From Schistocephalus solidus (lineage: Eukaryota; Platyhelminthes; Cestoda; Diphyllobothriidea; Diphyllobothriidae), in contig WEDG01003468.1 in the NCBI GenBank assembly GCA_017591395.1, positions 62,001-126,000 of the forward strand: a stretch of 64,000 nucleotides of DNA, given 5' to 3'. The position numbers and the translations under genes were made by a program. The first letter of the stretch is position 1. Each line of letters starts with the position of its first letter. Below the pieces are notes generated by a model. That model saw nothing but the letters and a program-made list of their open reading frames with translations. It ran no database searches and was not told the DNA's origin. This document shows positions 36,289 to 46,959 of the stretch, piece by piece.

Positions 36289-36328
36289 CCTGACGTTTCA
36301 AAAGCATACAAGCTTCCATCGTCGGAGG
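36289..36328 (-). ncRNA. Hammerhead-like ribozyme motif, copy D, at the 3' end of a PLE
   Basis: On the minus strand: CCGACGA, T, hairpin GGAAGC...GCTTTT with a 6-base loop and all six positions pairable (two G-T), then GAAACGTCAGGAC. CCT before and AGG after can form a three-pair stem I. It lies downstream of, and in the same orientation as, the PLE coding region at 36,600-37,518. Confidence 0.6.
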
Positions 36329-36519
36329 TGAGTATCGTACCGCGTCTCACAGTATTTATAGGGGGTGATAGCCAGTTTGTGCCAGGGTAGTTTGTACGGG
36401 TTCACCTTAACAGTGTGCACTATAGGAGGACGGGGTGGGGGAGTCCTTAATTGCCGGCATACACACAGGAATCATCTCTGTAGCCACCGCGGTGAAGAAG
36501 GGGGGGAGGAGGAAATTTC

Positions 36520-37518
36520 TGTCAGTTGACATGTCTCTCGTTGAGGGGGGCGGCCATTATCTGGATCAGCATTGACCTTAATTGGCGCCCTGTGTTGTTT
36601 GTGTCCTGAGTGCATGTCTCCTCGTCTGTCGGGGTAGCAATTGATGCGGCGGTGATCATGACTGTGCCTTCGTCGGCCCCGAATTGTGGCGTGGTTAGGT
36701 GCATGTCCGTCCTAGGTTCTCCCGCGGTGGAATTCACGTTTGGCCTAATTCCGTGTTTGCTCTTACGTTCGATGAGCTGCGCCCGGAGGGCCTGGTAGGC
36801 TGCCGGAAGGGCGACACAACGGTTGATCGACGTAGGCTCCGTGTGCCAGGCTTCAATTGTTTCCCTGGTTACGCGGTCATTTCCTCGACCCAGGATTTCG
36901 GCGGTTTTGGAAGGCGAACGTGTGCCCAGAGTTTGCACAGTGTTCTGCCACCAGGGACAATGGGTCCATTCTCCTCACTGCCCGCACGTGTTCAGTAACA
37001 CGGGTCTGCAACCGCTTCCCTGTCTCTCCGACGTACTTAACTTCACAGGAGTCACATTGGATCCTGTAGATGATGTTTGAAGTCTCACCTCGTGGAAGGG
37101 GGGCTTTCGGTCTCATAACTAGATTCCGAATGGTTGAATCCGGTCGATGGGCGATTCCGATCCCCAGCGGTCTGAGGAGGCTGGAAACTGCCTCAAAGAC
37201 GCCGTCAATGTATGGCAGCGCACGCCAGACTTTTGGCTGTTCTGTTACCAGATTTTGTCTAGGTTTGGCCAGCCTGCTGCGCTCGATGAAGTTACGAGGG
37301 TATCCGTTGGCCATGAAAAGGCGCTGGAGGTAGCGGAGTTCTGCCCTTTTGTCGTTTGACTCGCTGCAATGTGTTTCTGCCCTTCTGTAAAGAGTTCGCA
37401 CACAGCTGCGTTTGTGGCACAACGGGTGCTTACTGTGGTAACTTAGAATTTGGCGTGTGTTGGTCGCCTTCCTAAAAACCGTAGTTTTTATGTGCCCGTT
37501 GGATTTTCGATGGACTCT
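36520..37518 (-). pseudogene. Penelope-like element: RT C-terminal end and GIY-YIG endonuclease
   Basis: Minus-strand order: the RT thumb/linker RKSNGHIKTTVFRKATNT (from about 37,510), then HPLCHKRSC. The linker continues SNDKRAELRYLQRLFMANGY and the IGIAHRP box. The GIY-YIG domain has IIYRIQ.DSC and KYVGETGKRLQTRVTEH (about 37,000-37,080). The post-nuclease tail is RVTRETIEAWHTEPTSINRC (about 36,820-36,880). A frame change near 36,910 separates nuclease from tail (frames 36,877-37,422 and 36,522-36,938 overlap), so this copy is dead. In PLEs the nuclease nicks DNA to prime reverse transcription. The upstream RT part is missing here but present in opposite orientation directly beside it at 37,519-37,684. 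Confidence 0.88.
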
Positions 37519-37684
37519 AGATTTCGAAAACTACAGGCCGACGTTTTGGACTCGATACGTCGACGATACCTTCGTCATCATCAAGCGAGAAATGATCGAA
37601 GAATACCATAGCGTCCTGAATTCCGTCTTGCCGGACATCCAATTCACAATGGAGGCCGAAATCAACAACCAACTGCCATTCCTG
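37519..37684 (+). pseudogene. Penelope-like RT palm fragment, inverted relative to its C-terminal half
   Basis: The plus frame reads FENYRPTFWTRYVDDTFVII, which contains the YVDD catalytic motif C of PLE reverse transcriptase. It continues to NNQLPFLE, after which PLE homology stops. The adjoining minus-strand piece resumes at about RVHRKSNGHIKTT, the residues that normally follow LPFLDV. The two pieces look like one PLE copy split and inverted at about 37,519. Confidence 0.85.
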
Positions 37685-37720
37685 GAAACTTGTATGCTTC
37701 TGAAACGTCAGGACAATACA
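37681..37720 (+). ncRNA. Partial hammerhead-like motif at PLE junction
   Basis: GGAAACTTGTATGCTTCTG, then AAACGTCAGGACAATACACC, nearly identical to the reverse complement of 36,270-36,315. It lacks the CTGATGA side because it starts exactly where the RT fragment ends. It probably marks the pre-existing PLE terminus into which the inverted copy was joined. Confidence 0.5.
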
Positions 37721-37726
37721 CCTTTA

Positions 37727-37803
<77 letters not shown>
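37727..37803. repeat. (TA)n array
   Basis: Nearly pure TA dinucleotides, interrupted once. It borders the first R unit. The YIYI tail of the open frame here is simply the array translated. Confidence 0.95.
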
Positions 37804-37807
<4 letters not shown>

Positions 37808-38537
37808 AAGACGTTATACCCTACTTCCGACATAGATACTAGCTAAAAGCCCAGACACGTGTTTCGCCGATGTTTCTGCTGCTGTGTGACACAGCAACGA
37901 GGGGTTCGGCTCCTCAGTGGGTCCCCCAGCGTTCTCTATGCGGTTTCTGGTATATGGACTCCAGAGAATAATCGGGTAAATAATTTCTGAAATTATTAAG
38001 TGCAGGACATGGAGTCAGGTGATTCGGACATGACTTTTTAGGGTCAGACCCGAAATGTCAATGAACATTTGGTTCGAAGACAATCAACCACTGTGGAATA
38101 ACCACGTAATGCCCATTCTACAAACCAGTAGTACTACAAGTAGTATGAATCTCATATGGCAAAGACGTTTTACCGTACTTCCGACATAGATACTAGCTAA
38201 AAGCCCAGACACGTGTTTCGCCGATGTTTCTGCTCTGTGTGACACAGCAACGAGGGGTTCGGCTCCTCAGTGGGTCCCCAAGCGTTCTCTATGCGGTTTC
38301 TGGTATATGGACTCCAGAGAATAATCGGGTAAATAATTTCTGAAATTATTAAGTGCAGGACATGGAGTCAGGTGATTCGGACATGTTTGTAGAATGGGCA
38401 TTACGTGGTTATTCCACAGTGGTTGATTGTCTTCGACCCAAATGTTCATTGACATTTCGGGTCTGACCCTAAAAAGTTATGTCCGAATCACTCGACTCCA
38501 TGTCCTGCACTCTAATAATTTCAGAAATTATTTACCG
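37801..38537. repeat. Repeat family R: tandem unit plus inverted end (foldback)
   Basis: Unit 1 (37,801-38,155) and unit 2 (from 38,156) start with the same ATATGGCAAAGACGTT and run nearly identically for about 225 bases (GACACGTGTTTCGCCGATGT, TAATTTCTGAAATTATTAAG, GATTCGGACATG). After 38,383 the sequence is the reverse complement of about 37,978-38,130 and ends at 38,537. The whole block is flanked by TA arrays. Near-identity implies a recent event. Confidence 0.85.
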
Positions 38538-38539
38538 AT

Positions 38540-38614
<75 letters not shown>
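38538..38614. repeat. (TA)n array
   Basis: Second TA array flanking the R foldback, with two interruptions. Confidence 0.95.
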
Positions 38615-38617
<3 letters not shown>

Positions 38618-38949
38618 AAAAACCGAGGTATTATGCATTCTGAGATTATAAATGAAGAAAGAATGCCCATCGAAAATCGAGTTTTACTCGTGAATATTCA
38701 AGTGGGTTACACTAACCCGTCTTCCGACGAAATTAGAAGTGGGTGTTGGGTTTATCGCACTAGAGGGTTTTGGGCACAGAGGTTGCATTTACTGACTGAT
38801 AGCCATGGGGATAGGGGAGACGCAAATCGTGTTACAATTGGTGTCACACGTGAGCGGAGGGTAGGTTAAAATCCAGATAATGAGTTAAGTGTTAGGGGGA
38901 TACAGATTCAGTGAAGTTCTACGTGGCCGAGCACGGATAAGCAGTTGTT

Positions 38950-39450
38950 GTTTTAAGGTGGGCGTAAGTCAGTGGACAGTGCACGCAGACCTTCGAAATG
39001 CGCATCCAGATCGACTTGGCGGTCGATACTGTTTGTATCGGAGTGCCAAGCACCGAGGAATTCTCGCGTCTTTTTGGTGTTAGCCATGGCAACCACTTCA
39101 GTTTCCTCCCAATTTAAGCGGTGGTCGCAATCAACGGCGTGAGCAAACACGAAAGACGAGGGGCCTTTTCGACCGATGACAAGTTTGTACTTTGTTTATA
39201 CGGATACCAATTTGTCGACCTGTAGCTGGCCTACGTAAGCAGCAAGAGCAATTCACACTTGGAATGCGGTAAATGACGTTTGCTTGCTGCTGTTTTGGTA
39301 TGGGGTCTTTAATAAGTCATAGTACTGCCCGCAGGGAGGACGCCGGCTTGGGAGCGATGCAAATGCCGATTCTGTCTAATTTTTTGACGATTGCTTCCGC
39401 AATTCCGTGCATTAGAACTCCAATTTTGTGGTTGCCGCTGACGTCAGAGA
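38950..39450 (-). pseudogene. PLE GIY-YIG fragment, decayed
   Basis: Minus-strand pieces in order: HGIAEAIVKKLDRIGICIAP (linker, about 39,360-39,420), then after a stop LIKDPIPKQQQANVIYRIPS and VNCSC (start of the nuclease), then VFAHAVDCDHRL and the tail TREFLGAWHSDTNSIDR (38,953-39,150). The tail resembles the IEAWHTEPTSINR region of the PLE at 36.8 kb. It has several frame breaks and no RT. Confidence 0.65.
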
Positions 39451-39548
39451 CAGGTTTTCGCGAAGCTCATCGGTATCCATTCGATCGGAGTAGTTGATAT
39501 AGGGAAGCGAGTTCTCTTTCAAATTATTGATCATTATAAACTAACTCA

Positions 39549-39640
39549 CGCGCAAGTCACCGTTCCTGTGCCCACCCTGCTGTGGGACACGCGGTGGACC
39601 TCGTCGGAAACGATGGTCGAACTGTCGGGCTCAGCAGATT
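39549..39640. repeat. Family F fragment
   Basis: Resembles 2,472-2,550 (ACGCGCAAGTC, CACACGGTGG/ACGCGGTGG, CGAACTGTCGG). Short and diverged. Confidence 0.35.
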
Positions 39641-39829
39641 CAAGGACCTCTATTTCGGGTTTCGCATTAAAACCAGTTGGCGTAGACAGTGTCAGCATAC
39701 GCACACAGTCTGCTTCTACGAACCAGGGCTTTATCCCTAGTCAGCCTCACTGGATCGTTAAAGCCTCAACCCGGGCTTTGGTAATTGACTCTAGCCTGTA
39801 AGTGTGGAATCTGCTCGCTTGTCTTGGAT

Positions 39830-40095
39830 GGTCAGAAAAATAGGCAAGGATGACATATGGGCCCATGCGAGGATAGGAATCGCCCGCAATACAGGTGTCT
39901 TTGTAACCAATTCCAGGGAAAATAGGGTTAGTTTTATGGTTCGGGCTAGATTAAGGTTAGAATTTAGGGGGTAATGATAGAGTCACGATTAGGACTACGG
40001 TGTAGGATTATGTTAAGCTTAGGACGCTGGAGTATTTACCTTTTCTGGAATCATCCATGGGGCCACCTTTATTAGTTACGCTGGGGCTCCGCATT
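39830..40095. repeat. Dispersed repeat with TTAGGG-like internal tract
   Basis: A flank with GGATAGGAATCGCCC and CCAATTCCAGGGAAAATAG is followed by a decayed GGTTAG/TTAGGG-like tract (39,915-40,035) and then TTTACCTTTTCTGGAAT. It corresponds in layout to 6,190-6,620. Confidence 0.5.
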
Positions 40096-40099
40096 CCCG

Positions 40100-41240
40100 T
40101 TGAGAGTCACGTAAGTAATTTTTACTGAAAGATAGTAATGAGCGATACTCTATACCCGTATACTAATTATTCGAGGTCAATGCCTGCTAACTAACCGTTC
40201 TAGAACTCTCCAACACGATTTTCACGACTTTCCACTTGTGCTGATTTTGTTGCAGATCGATTTTTGCCTCACTGCATTGATTGGCTGTGGACATTTACCC
40301 AGTAAATATTTATATAATAGCTAGGTTTTGTGGCCAGGGTTATGTCGGCGTGGGGTTAGCTGGACTGGTGATGGAAGGGTTCTCAAGGTCCCACGTCCGG
40401 CAAGGCATTCCAAGAATCTCCTCTTCAGTCGTTGATGGAAGGGAGAGCGCACTCGCAGAATCCAGTTGAGCGAAAGAGGAGAGGCGGGGAACATCAAGGG
40501 TTTCTTCTGAAAGCAGTGGTCAAAACTGTTGTAGTGGGCACGTGTTAGCTGCTGACATGGTGCGCAAGCCAGAGCTGGGTGTGAGTGATGAGCCGGCGAC
40601 AGTGTTACCGCTGGATTGGTCGCTTAGCCAATGCGGCATTTGTCCGATACAGAGATTGAGGCGTGGTGCGCTGCGGTTAGGATGCGAGCAGAAAACCGAG
40701 GTATTGTCTGTGCCAGAGACCGCTGACCGTCGTCATAGCGTCGGAGGGCCGAACTGACGGGATATCTCGGTCCTATTCAGTATTGAGGGTATGGCTGCAA
40801 TGACTCGACTCCACAGAGCCGGCCACTTACGTCGGATCAGATGTCCTCAACCAGCTCAGTGGTGTTGCTTATTTGGTTCAGTTAAGATTGCAACTGACAA
40901 GGTTTGAGCCCATGACTGAGGGACCGAGGATTGAACCCGGGTGTTCTTGACCCGGTTGTTGATCGACACTGGCAACACCGGTGCCCGTTTGCTGGCCTAC
41001 AGTACTGGTTTGCATACAATAGTTGATGTTAAATACCCGTAAGGCTGAGAAAATCCAAGGGTTCACGAACTGCAACGAAGTGAAAAAATTATTCAACTCC
41101 ATCTACGAGTACTTGCACTTTCGCTTGTATCGGCTTCCTTTCTGTCCTTGTAAACATCACTTTAAACCTGACTAATTAACTTGCACGAATTTTTTCATGG
41201 GTTTTCGAGGCCCTTATAGATGCAAACGTATTTTACAGAA
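40100..41240. other. No gene seen; weak tRNA-like B box near 40,930
   Basis: On the minus strand CCCGGGTTCAATCCTCGG resembles a pol III B box, with GGGTCAAGAACACC before it. No tRNA fold or second copy was found. The rest is unassigned. Confidence 0.25.
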
Positions 41241-41244
41241 ATTA

Positions 41245-41450
41245 TACACAACGGGTCGCAGGGTCGACCCTCGGAGGGTGCGCCACTTGGGGTTGGATAT
41301 GACTGGCTGATGACGGCTGATAAGCCAAAAATGGCCATTCCAGACTCCCTTGTCTTAGCCGACAATATTCATCTGCCTATTCTTCTGCTATCCGCTGTGC
41401 GGCTGCCGGCGGGGCTCGAACGAGTGAGTTCTGTTAGTGATCGATGAGCG
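41245..41450 (+). repeat. SINE copy, head damaged
   Basis: GGGTCGCAGGGTCGACCCTC replaces a normal B box. The body is well conserved (GGATATGACTGGCTGATGAC, AGCCAAAAATGGCCATTCCA, GCCGACAATATTCATCTGCC), with tail AACGAGTGAGTTCTGTTAGT. Confidence 0.8.
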
Positions 41451-42110
41451 TTCGTCAACGACTTCGTCATCTGAAAGTTATTTACCCGAAGAACCGCGGT
41501 TTTTTTATAGTTTAGAAAGGCTTTTTCAAGCCCCAGATTATTTGGAACTCGATCTGTCGTTGCATTAGCATTGAGCGTTTTCAAACAGCAAATTTTTATG
41601 AAGGTAGTACGTGGGTCTTATGTAATTTTGCGATGGATATTGACAAAGTATAATTCATAAGTAGAATTACTAAACAGTCAGATACAGTGCTATTCGAATT
41701 TCGTGTCACAGACGAAAACTTCGCATTGTGATAAATGTTTAGGCCTTACGTTACCCCTACTTCGAGTCGAAAGTTTGAAGACGTAATTCAGAACAACGTG
41801 AATTGTGGAAAATATATCTGCTTGCATGCGTGTGATGTTAAAACCTGCAGCATGACTTCTTCCTCGAATTCATTTGGTCGTTTTTTATATTACATGCCTA
41901 TTCGTTCAGCTCTCCGATCTCACCACTGACAAGGTTAACACCAGTCCAGCCTTTCCATGTCGATTTTATGAGGTATGGGCTCAAGGCCAGATAATGCTGT
42001 GGCGTTGCCTTTCGCTATGCATGGAATTGAAACCCGTAAATCGCGTCTTATATGAGTGCTACTCGGTTTTAAAACTATTTAGTTTAGAGGCGCCTCGGAG
42101 GTCAACTGGT
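41450..42110. other. No recognisable feature
   Basis: Short frames only; nothing I can assign. Confidence 0.4.
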
Positions 42111-42111
42111 A

Positions 42112-42440
42112 TGTAACTTTGCTTGAGAGGTCGCTGGCGAGGCTATAGAGTGAACCCCAAGGCACAACGCGGCGATTGGTGAGCACCCATTTACGATTGT
42201 TAATATTCCCGATGGAAACCAGCAAGATAACGAGCTCGTGGCGCAGTCGATAGAGCGTTCGACTCCTACGTAACAGGTCGTGAATTTGAGCCTCAGGCCT
42301 CGCAATGCCTGGGGTTGGGTATGAATGGCTGATGACGGCTAATAAGCCAGAAACGATTATTCCAGTCTCACTTGTCTTTGTCGGTACTATCATTCTACTG
42401 GCGACATTATCTGCTTACCCCGCAGTGTCGGCCCAGCAAG
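42112..42440 (+). repeat. SINE copy with tail-like segment before the head
   Basis: 42,128-42,228 resembles SINE tail plus leader (AGAGTGAACCCCAAGGC, GTTAATATTCCCGATGG), in direct orientation. The head GAGCTCGTGGCGCAGTCGAT and the body GGGTATGAATGGCTGATGAC follow. This could be two SINEs in tandem with the first truncated. Confidence 0.75.
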
Positions 42441-43365
42441 GTGACAAGAGCCTAAACTTGTTTATGGGCGAACACAGTCTTACGCAGCATCCAGCACACC
42501 TCTTCCTTCACTCAGCAACAAGACACTGCCAAGGTTGGGGCAGACGCAGTTGCTGACACTGCTAAAAACTCATCAATGCGTGCTATACATGACCCAGTCA
42601 CTGCACAATGTACCACCCTACAGCAATGGCCATTAGGATCCCACATTACTGGTAATGCTATAAAGCACACATAGAACGTGCCATTGAGACCTGATTCCCG
42701 GTCCTGCAGCCCCTCTTAAATATTCTGTCAATTGGGACGCTTCCGAATCACGACTCTTTGCGCGTCGTTATAGATTCAAGCACACCAGATTGGTAATAAC
42801 AGTACGCGTTTTGTTTTAGTGTTGTAAACTTGATGACAACTTTGTTTCTTTTCTTTTGACTGGTGTATATAACTTGTGAACGTTTATCGGTTATGTCCAA
42901 GGATAGAATAGTTTATACTGAAGAAATTTTCTTATATTGAGGAATGTGCCACCGCCCACTGTCGAATTTGAGGCAGTGGCTGACGCGGCGTAAATTTCAC
43001 CACCTCACGCGAACTCAGTGCAACTCGGTAGACGCGCGCGGTGAGCCAGTGTGAGTCCTGTTTTTGCCTAACGCATCTGCAACGCAGCCCATTTGGGTGA
43101 TCATCAGGAATGCTGACACCACTTGCATTGATCTAATGATTTTACCCTAGGAGCAACCGTTCGACAACTCATCTGTAGTCGAATAAAGTTAATGTGGGAA
43201 CGTACTTTTACGCAGCAGTCGTGAGACAAACAGGGCGTCCATTCCACTGAGAATCCCCTGCTGGGTAAGCTTTCATCTGGCCAGGTTGGTGCGCCGATTA
43301 TGAGTCAGAGCAGCGACACCCGTTCTATTTTCACTCAATGTTAGTTCTTTTTACCCGGTGCCGTC
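42440..43365. other. No gene seen; faint PLE-terminus-like motif
   Basis: On the minus strand CTGATGATCACCCAAATGGG near 43,085-43,110 has the core and a possible stem, but the GAAA side is replaced. It is too weak to call. Nothing else recognised. Confidence 0.25.
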
Positions 43366-43500
43366 GCTTTAGATTAGGTCTAGGATTAAGGTGAGGGCTA
43401 AGCTTAGGACTAGGTTTAAGTTTGAGGTTAGGGTCAGAGTTCGGGAAAGGGTCATGATTAGCTAAGGGTTAAGGTTATTATAGTGTTATCTGTAGGGGTT
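43365..43500. repeat. TTAGGG-like degenerate tract
   Basis: Irregular (T)TAGG(A/G)TTAAG-type units: GGATTAAGGTGAGGGCTAAG, GAGGTTAGGGTCAG. It is followed directly by a minus-strand SINE. Confidence 0.6.
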
Positions 43501-43670
43501 AGAGACTGGAATGGCCATTTCCGGCTCAATAACCCTCATCAGGCAGTTATAACCAACCCTAGGTGGTGCCCCACTCGAGGCTCGTACCCGTGACCTCAGA
43601 ACTCCAACGACCTAACCATTGAGGCACCGGCTCGTTGTCTTGCCCGTTTAGCTCGAGAATATGGACATTT
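43500..43670 (-). repeat. SINE copy, head and part of body
   Basis: Minus strand: head GAGCCGGTGCCTCAATGGTT, B-box-like CACGGGTACGAGCC, body AGCCGGAAATGGCCATTCCA. The 3' part is missing and the TTAGGG-like tract adjoins. Confidence 0.75.
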
Positions 43671-44370
43671 GTTCAAATTAATGTTTACGCAGAAATTCCC
43701 ATTACATACGGCTTCGAAGATGGTGAAACAGACTGCATTGACTGAGGAACGAAGCTTCTTAAGTGATGTTCTATCTAATAAGTAGGAGATGATGACTCAC
43801 CCGTAGCCCGAGCGAGTCACTGAGGAAGAAATTGTGCGTAGAGAAGAATCATATCGGATAGGTCGTGGGAGCTCACAAACAATTCTGAGTGGATCCACAC
43901 ACAACAGGGTACTGAAATGTGTTTAACACCTGTTAAGGCAACAGCTCTATAGATCTCACTGGATCCAATAACAGGCACTTGATGGGCAGGTGGACTTTAC
44001 TTACAGGTTCCTGTGTCTGTATTTGGAGCCCTGAAAACAGTACGAATTGCAGTGACCTCATTTCTTCCTGGCGCTTCCATTTATTCGGCCTGACCTGGAA
44101 AGATTAATGGAATAGGCGCATTTCTCAAGAAGCCTGCACTTAAGGGTTTGTTAACTGAACTCGGGATGGTTTAGGTTGTCCGAATACTGGTTTGTCAGAA
44201 AGTAAAAAATTACGTCTCGCAGCAACATTTGCTTGTCTGACCAGGGAAAATTGGAGGTGGAGAACGTACAGCCGTCATGCACAGTGCTTGGTATGGCCGC
44301 CTACACAGGATACGGGAAAAGGAATCGTTCACAATATATGTGGCTTTTCGCTAAATTCCAAGGAATTGAT
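43670..44370. other. No recognisable feature
   Basis: No gene or repeat that I can support. Confidence 0.4.
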
Positions 44371-44640
44371 GCTTAGGATTAAGGTGAGGGATGGGGGTTA
44401 AGTTTAGGGATAGGTTTAAGTATGAGGTTAAGGGCAGATGTGGGGTTAGGGTTAACTGTAGGGTTTAGTTTAAGGTTAGAGCTAGGATCAAGATTAAAGT
44501 AACAGTCAGGGTTAATGTTGGTTTTAAGACATGGATATATTTACCCCTCCTGAAATTTACTGTATGGTCACCTATTTTAGGTGGGTGGAGCCATTCCTAT
44601 CCCCGTGTCCCATTTAGGCGGCCATACAAGATATCCCTAC
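44370..44640. repeat. TTAGGG-like tract with dispersed-repeat flank
   Basis: The decayed tract (GGATTAAGGTGAGGGATGGG, GGGGTTAGGGTTAAC) is followed by ATATTTACCCCTCCTGAAAT and CATTCCTATCCCCG. The latter echoes, inverted, the GGATAGGAATC flank of the blocks at 6.2 and 39.8 kb. Confidence 0.5.
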
Positions 44641-45530
44641 CCTTTTTGTTCGTCCCAGAGCTATTCGAAAGTCATACGCACTGTTTCATGGTTCAAGACC
44701 AGGGGCAGGGGCGTGTCATACAAAACCATTACTTTTTCGGTAAACATGGAGAGAATTGCCGGAGCTACCAGGGACCTTTGTCAGTTTAGAATTCCGACTC
44801 TTCTCCTCTAGCCACGGGACCTTGCAGGGTTTGCGAGAAGCTCAAATTGCCCCCTGCCGGACAAACTTTTGTAAAGTCGCAAGCTTCCACATGCCGACCA
44901 ATTTTGGCGAGTGAAACACTTGGAGCTGTTTATTTCACGCCTCTAAGGGCAGAGTTTGAAAAAAAATCGATAAGGACACTTTCTGCTCTATTTCCCTCAT
45001 TAAGCTCAATAACTCGCGATGACTGGGCGGCTTCGGCCGCGCGTTGTTGACTTTGCAATTTTGACACTGTCGTTATTGCCCCTCGCATTCGGCATGGCGT
45101 TAATTACTCGTAAGTTTTGTTTATTGACTTGGTTGGGCGTTTTAGAAGTTCGATTAAAAACGTGTGTAGTGTTCACTGAACGATGATAGCAAGCATTCTT
45201 GGTGCTCTTTTAACGTGCTGGAATTCAACATTAGTACCTGAAACTGCTTTTCATCCTTTTTCAAGACACTCATAGGAGCGCTGATTGAAAACAAAGTCCA
45301 TACTTTTTCTTTTAGATAAGGACAGTAAGGCTTATCCAGAAAGAGCATTAAAAACTGAAAATCATTGTGTTATTAAGGCCATGATTAGGCACTTACTGAG
45401 GTTCGTCGAACCCATACAACAGCTCCTTCCTGTAAACGTTTCGAGTTCTTAGAATTGCAGTTTTTGCCCACTACTTTATACTTTACTGTCAGTTTTCATT
45501 TTTTTCCTATCCCGTTACTAAGTGACCTTC
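44640..45530. other. No recognisable feature
   Basis: Frames up to 76 codons, none assignable. Confidence 0.4.
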
Positions 45531-45535
45531 TTTCA

Positions 45536-45700
45536 TTTAAGAAGTCAAGTTTGGCGAATGTACGCTTTTGATTATTCATCATCAGGCCTTTAAATAAACA
45601 CAAGTTTAAGCATCCAATAAACAGTAAGTATGAGGTAGAGGATTTAGGGGGATCAGAGGTCAGGGGTTATAGTCTAGTCCTATCATGGGGCAGAGGTAGA
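45536..45700 (-). repeat. PLE family 2 terminal repeat at the 3' end of a PLE
   Basis: It shares blocks with 15,200-15,375 and, inverted, with 46,705-46,885 (CATCCAATAA.CAGT, GAGGTTATAGTCTAGTCCTA-type). On the minus strand it contains CTGATGATGAATAATCAAAAGC, a hammerhead-like core without a good stem II. Confidence 0.65.
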
Positions 45701-46700
45701 AGGAGGGAAAGGTGTCCGAAAATTAGCTAGGTTTCTGTTTCGTCGCTGTAGCGCGACGTGACAGATGTGAACACGCACGATAAGATCGTCTTCGGCCAAG
45801 GGAGTACATGGGCGACTATAAACGCCTTTTGCGATCACAAGGTTAGTGAACCGAATGGCCACTGCCTCTGCCGTCGCAAGTATCCGCTGACACAGGAACT
45901 TGGAGTGTTTCATTGGCACTTTATTTATGACACTGAAGGCTTGGTTGACGTCTACCCGGTGACTGCTGTCAACCAAGTGAGCAACATTGCGCTAAAGCTG
46001 GACTTTACCAGGCCTTGATTTAGCCAGGCAGGATGGTGCTCGCGCATCCGTTTGGATAGGCGCCTGGTTGTTCGACCAATATAACCTGCCCTACAGGAGC
46101 AAATGAAGACGTAGATGCGCATTGAAGATGTCTATCCTTGCCTTCAAGGCGAAGATAAGGAGTGCGTGAGAACACTAGTCTTATCTTAGCGGCCGGGTAA
46201 GTGACGATGTAGAAGTTCGCTCGCCCGATCCCCTTGAAAAGGTAACGTAAGAAATAAGTCCTTCTTCTCGGCCATCAGCTCGTCTGATTTTGGGAGACAT
46301 TCCTCCATATATTTATTGATGGGGAAATCCGTTTTGTTGCAGAGAGTTTTGTATAAGGGCGAGTTCATTTTCCAGTGTATCAGGAGTACATATTCTCCTA
46401 GCTCAGTTGTTGACACAGCGGACTATGCTTCGTTTCTGAGTAGGTGGTACAAAACTGTAGAAATTTGGATTAGTGACCTGTCCATGTTTTCTTATGAAAT
46501 ACACTTCTACGAATTTTTTACTCTGGCGTTCTTTTAAGTAAGACGTCCAGAAAGGGGAGGAACTTTCCGTTCTCTTTTTCCCAAGGGAAAGTTAACGCCG
46601 GGTTAACCTGATTCACTTTTTCCAAGTCAAGCGTATCATCTGCTATTGCAAAGATACCGTCTACATAGCAAGCATAAATACGAACCGTACACCGTTCATT
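45700..46700 (-). pseudogene. Penelope-like element, RT palm to GIY-YIG tail, decayed
   Basis: On the minus strand the frame starts by CYVDGIFAIADDTLDLEKVN, where motif C has YVDG instead of YVDD. It reaches GKFLPFLDVLL (about 46,540) and VYFIRKHGQVTNPNFYS. After frame breaks come CNKTDFPINKYMEECLP and KDLFLTLPFQGDRAS (46,186-46,416). Next are a degraded GIY-YIG region with KARIDIFNAHLRLHL and REHHPAWLNQGLVKSSFSA (about 46,000-46,100) and the tail VDVNQAFSVINKVP (45,683-45,976). The terminal repeat follows at 45,536. The N-terminal RT half is missing. A separate N-terminal piece lies on the other strand at 46,960. Confidence 0.8.
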
Positions 46701-46704
46701 CTCC

Positions 46705-46885
46705 CCTCCCCATCCCTCACCCTTATAGGACTAGACTATAACCTCGAACCTCTGAACTCCCTCAACCCTCTCCTTCACATTAACTGCTTATTGGATGGGT
46801 AAACTTTTGTTATTCAACCCTCCCTTATATAATTGTAAAGGACTGATAATGAATAACCGAAAGCGTACGTTCGACAAAATCGACT
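46705..46885 (+). repeat. PLE family 2 terminal repeat, opposite orientation
   Basis: Its reverse complement matches 45,536-45,700. On the plus strand it has CTGATAATGAATAACCGAAA followed by GCGTACGTTCGAC. It sits between a minus-strand PLE C-terminal part and a plus-strand PLE N-terminal part. Confidence 0.7.
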
Positions 46886-46959
46886 TTGTAAATGCTTAGA
46901 TGTGTATCAGCCTTTATGCCGGAGGGTTTCCAACTCAAGCTTTTAATCTGCTATTGCAA

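Noticed and set aside
37700..37774. YIYIYI tail of the RT-containing frame, and the similar frame at 38,427-38,618
   Set aside because: These are translated TA arrays.
43080..43115. Hammerhead-like motif on the minus strand (CTGATGATCACCC...)
   Set aside because: It has a core and a short stem, but the GAAA box is absent.
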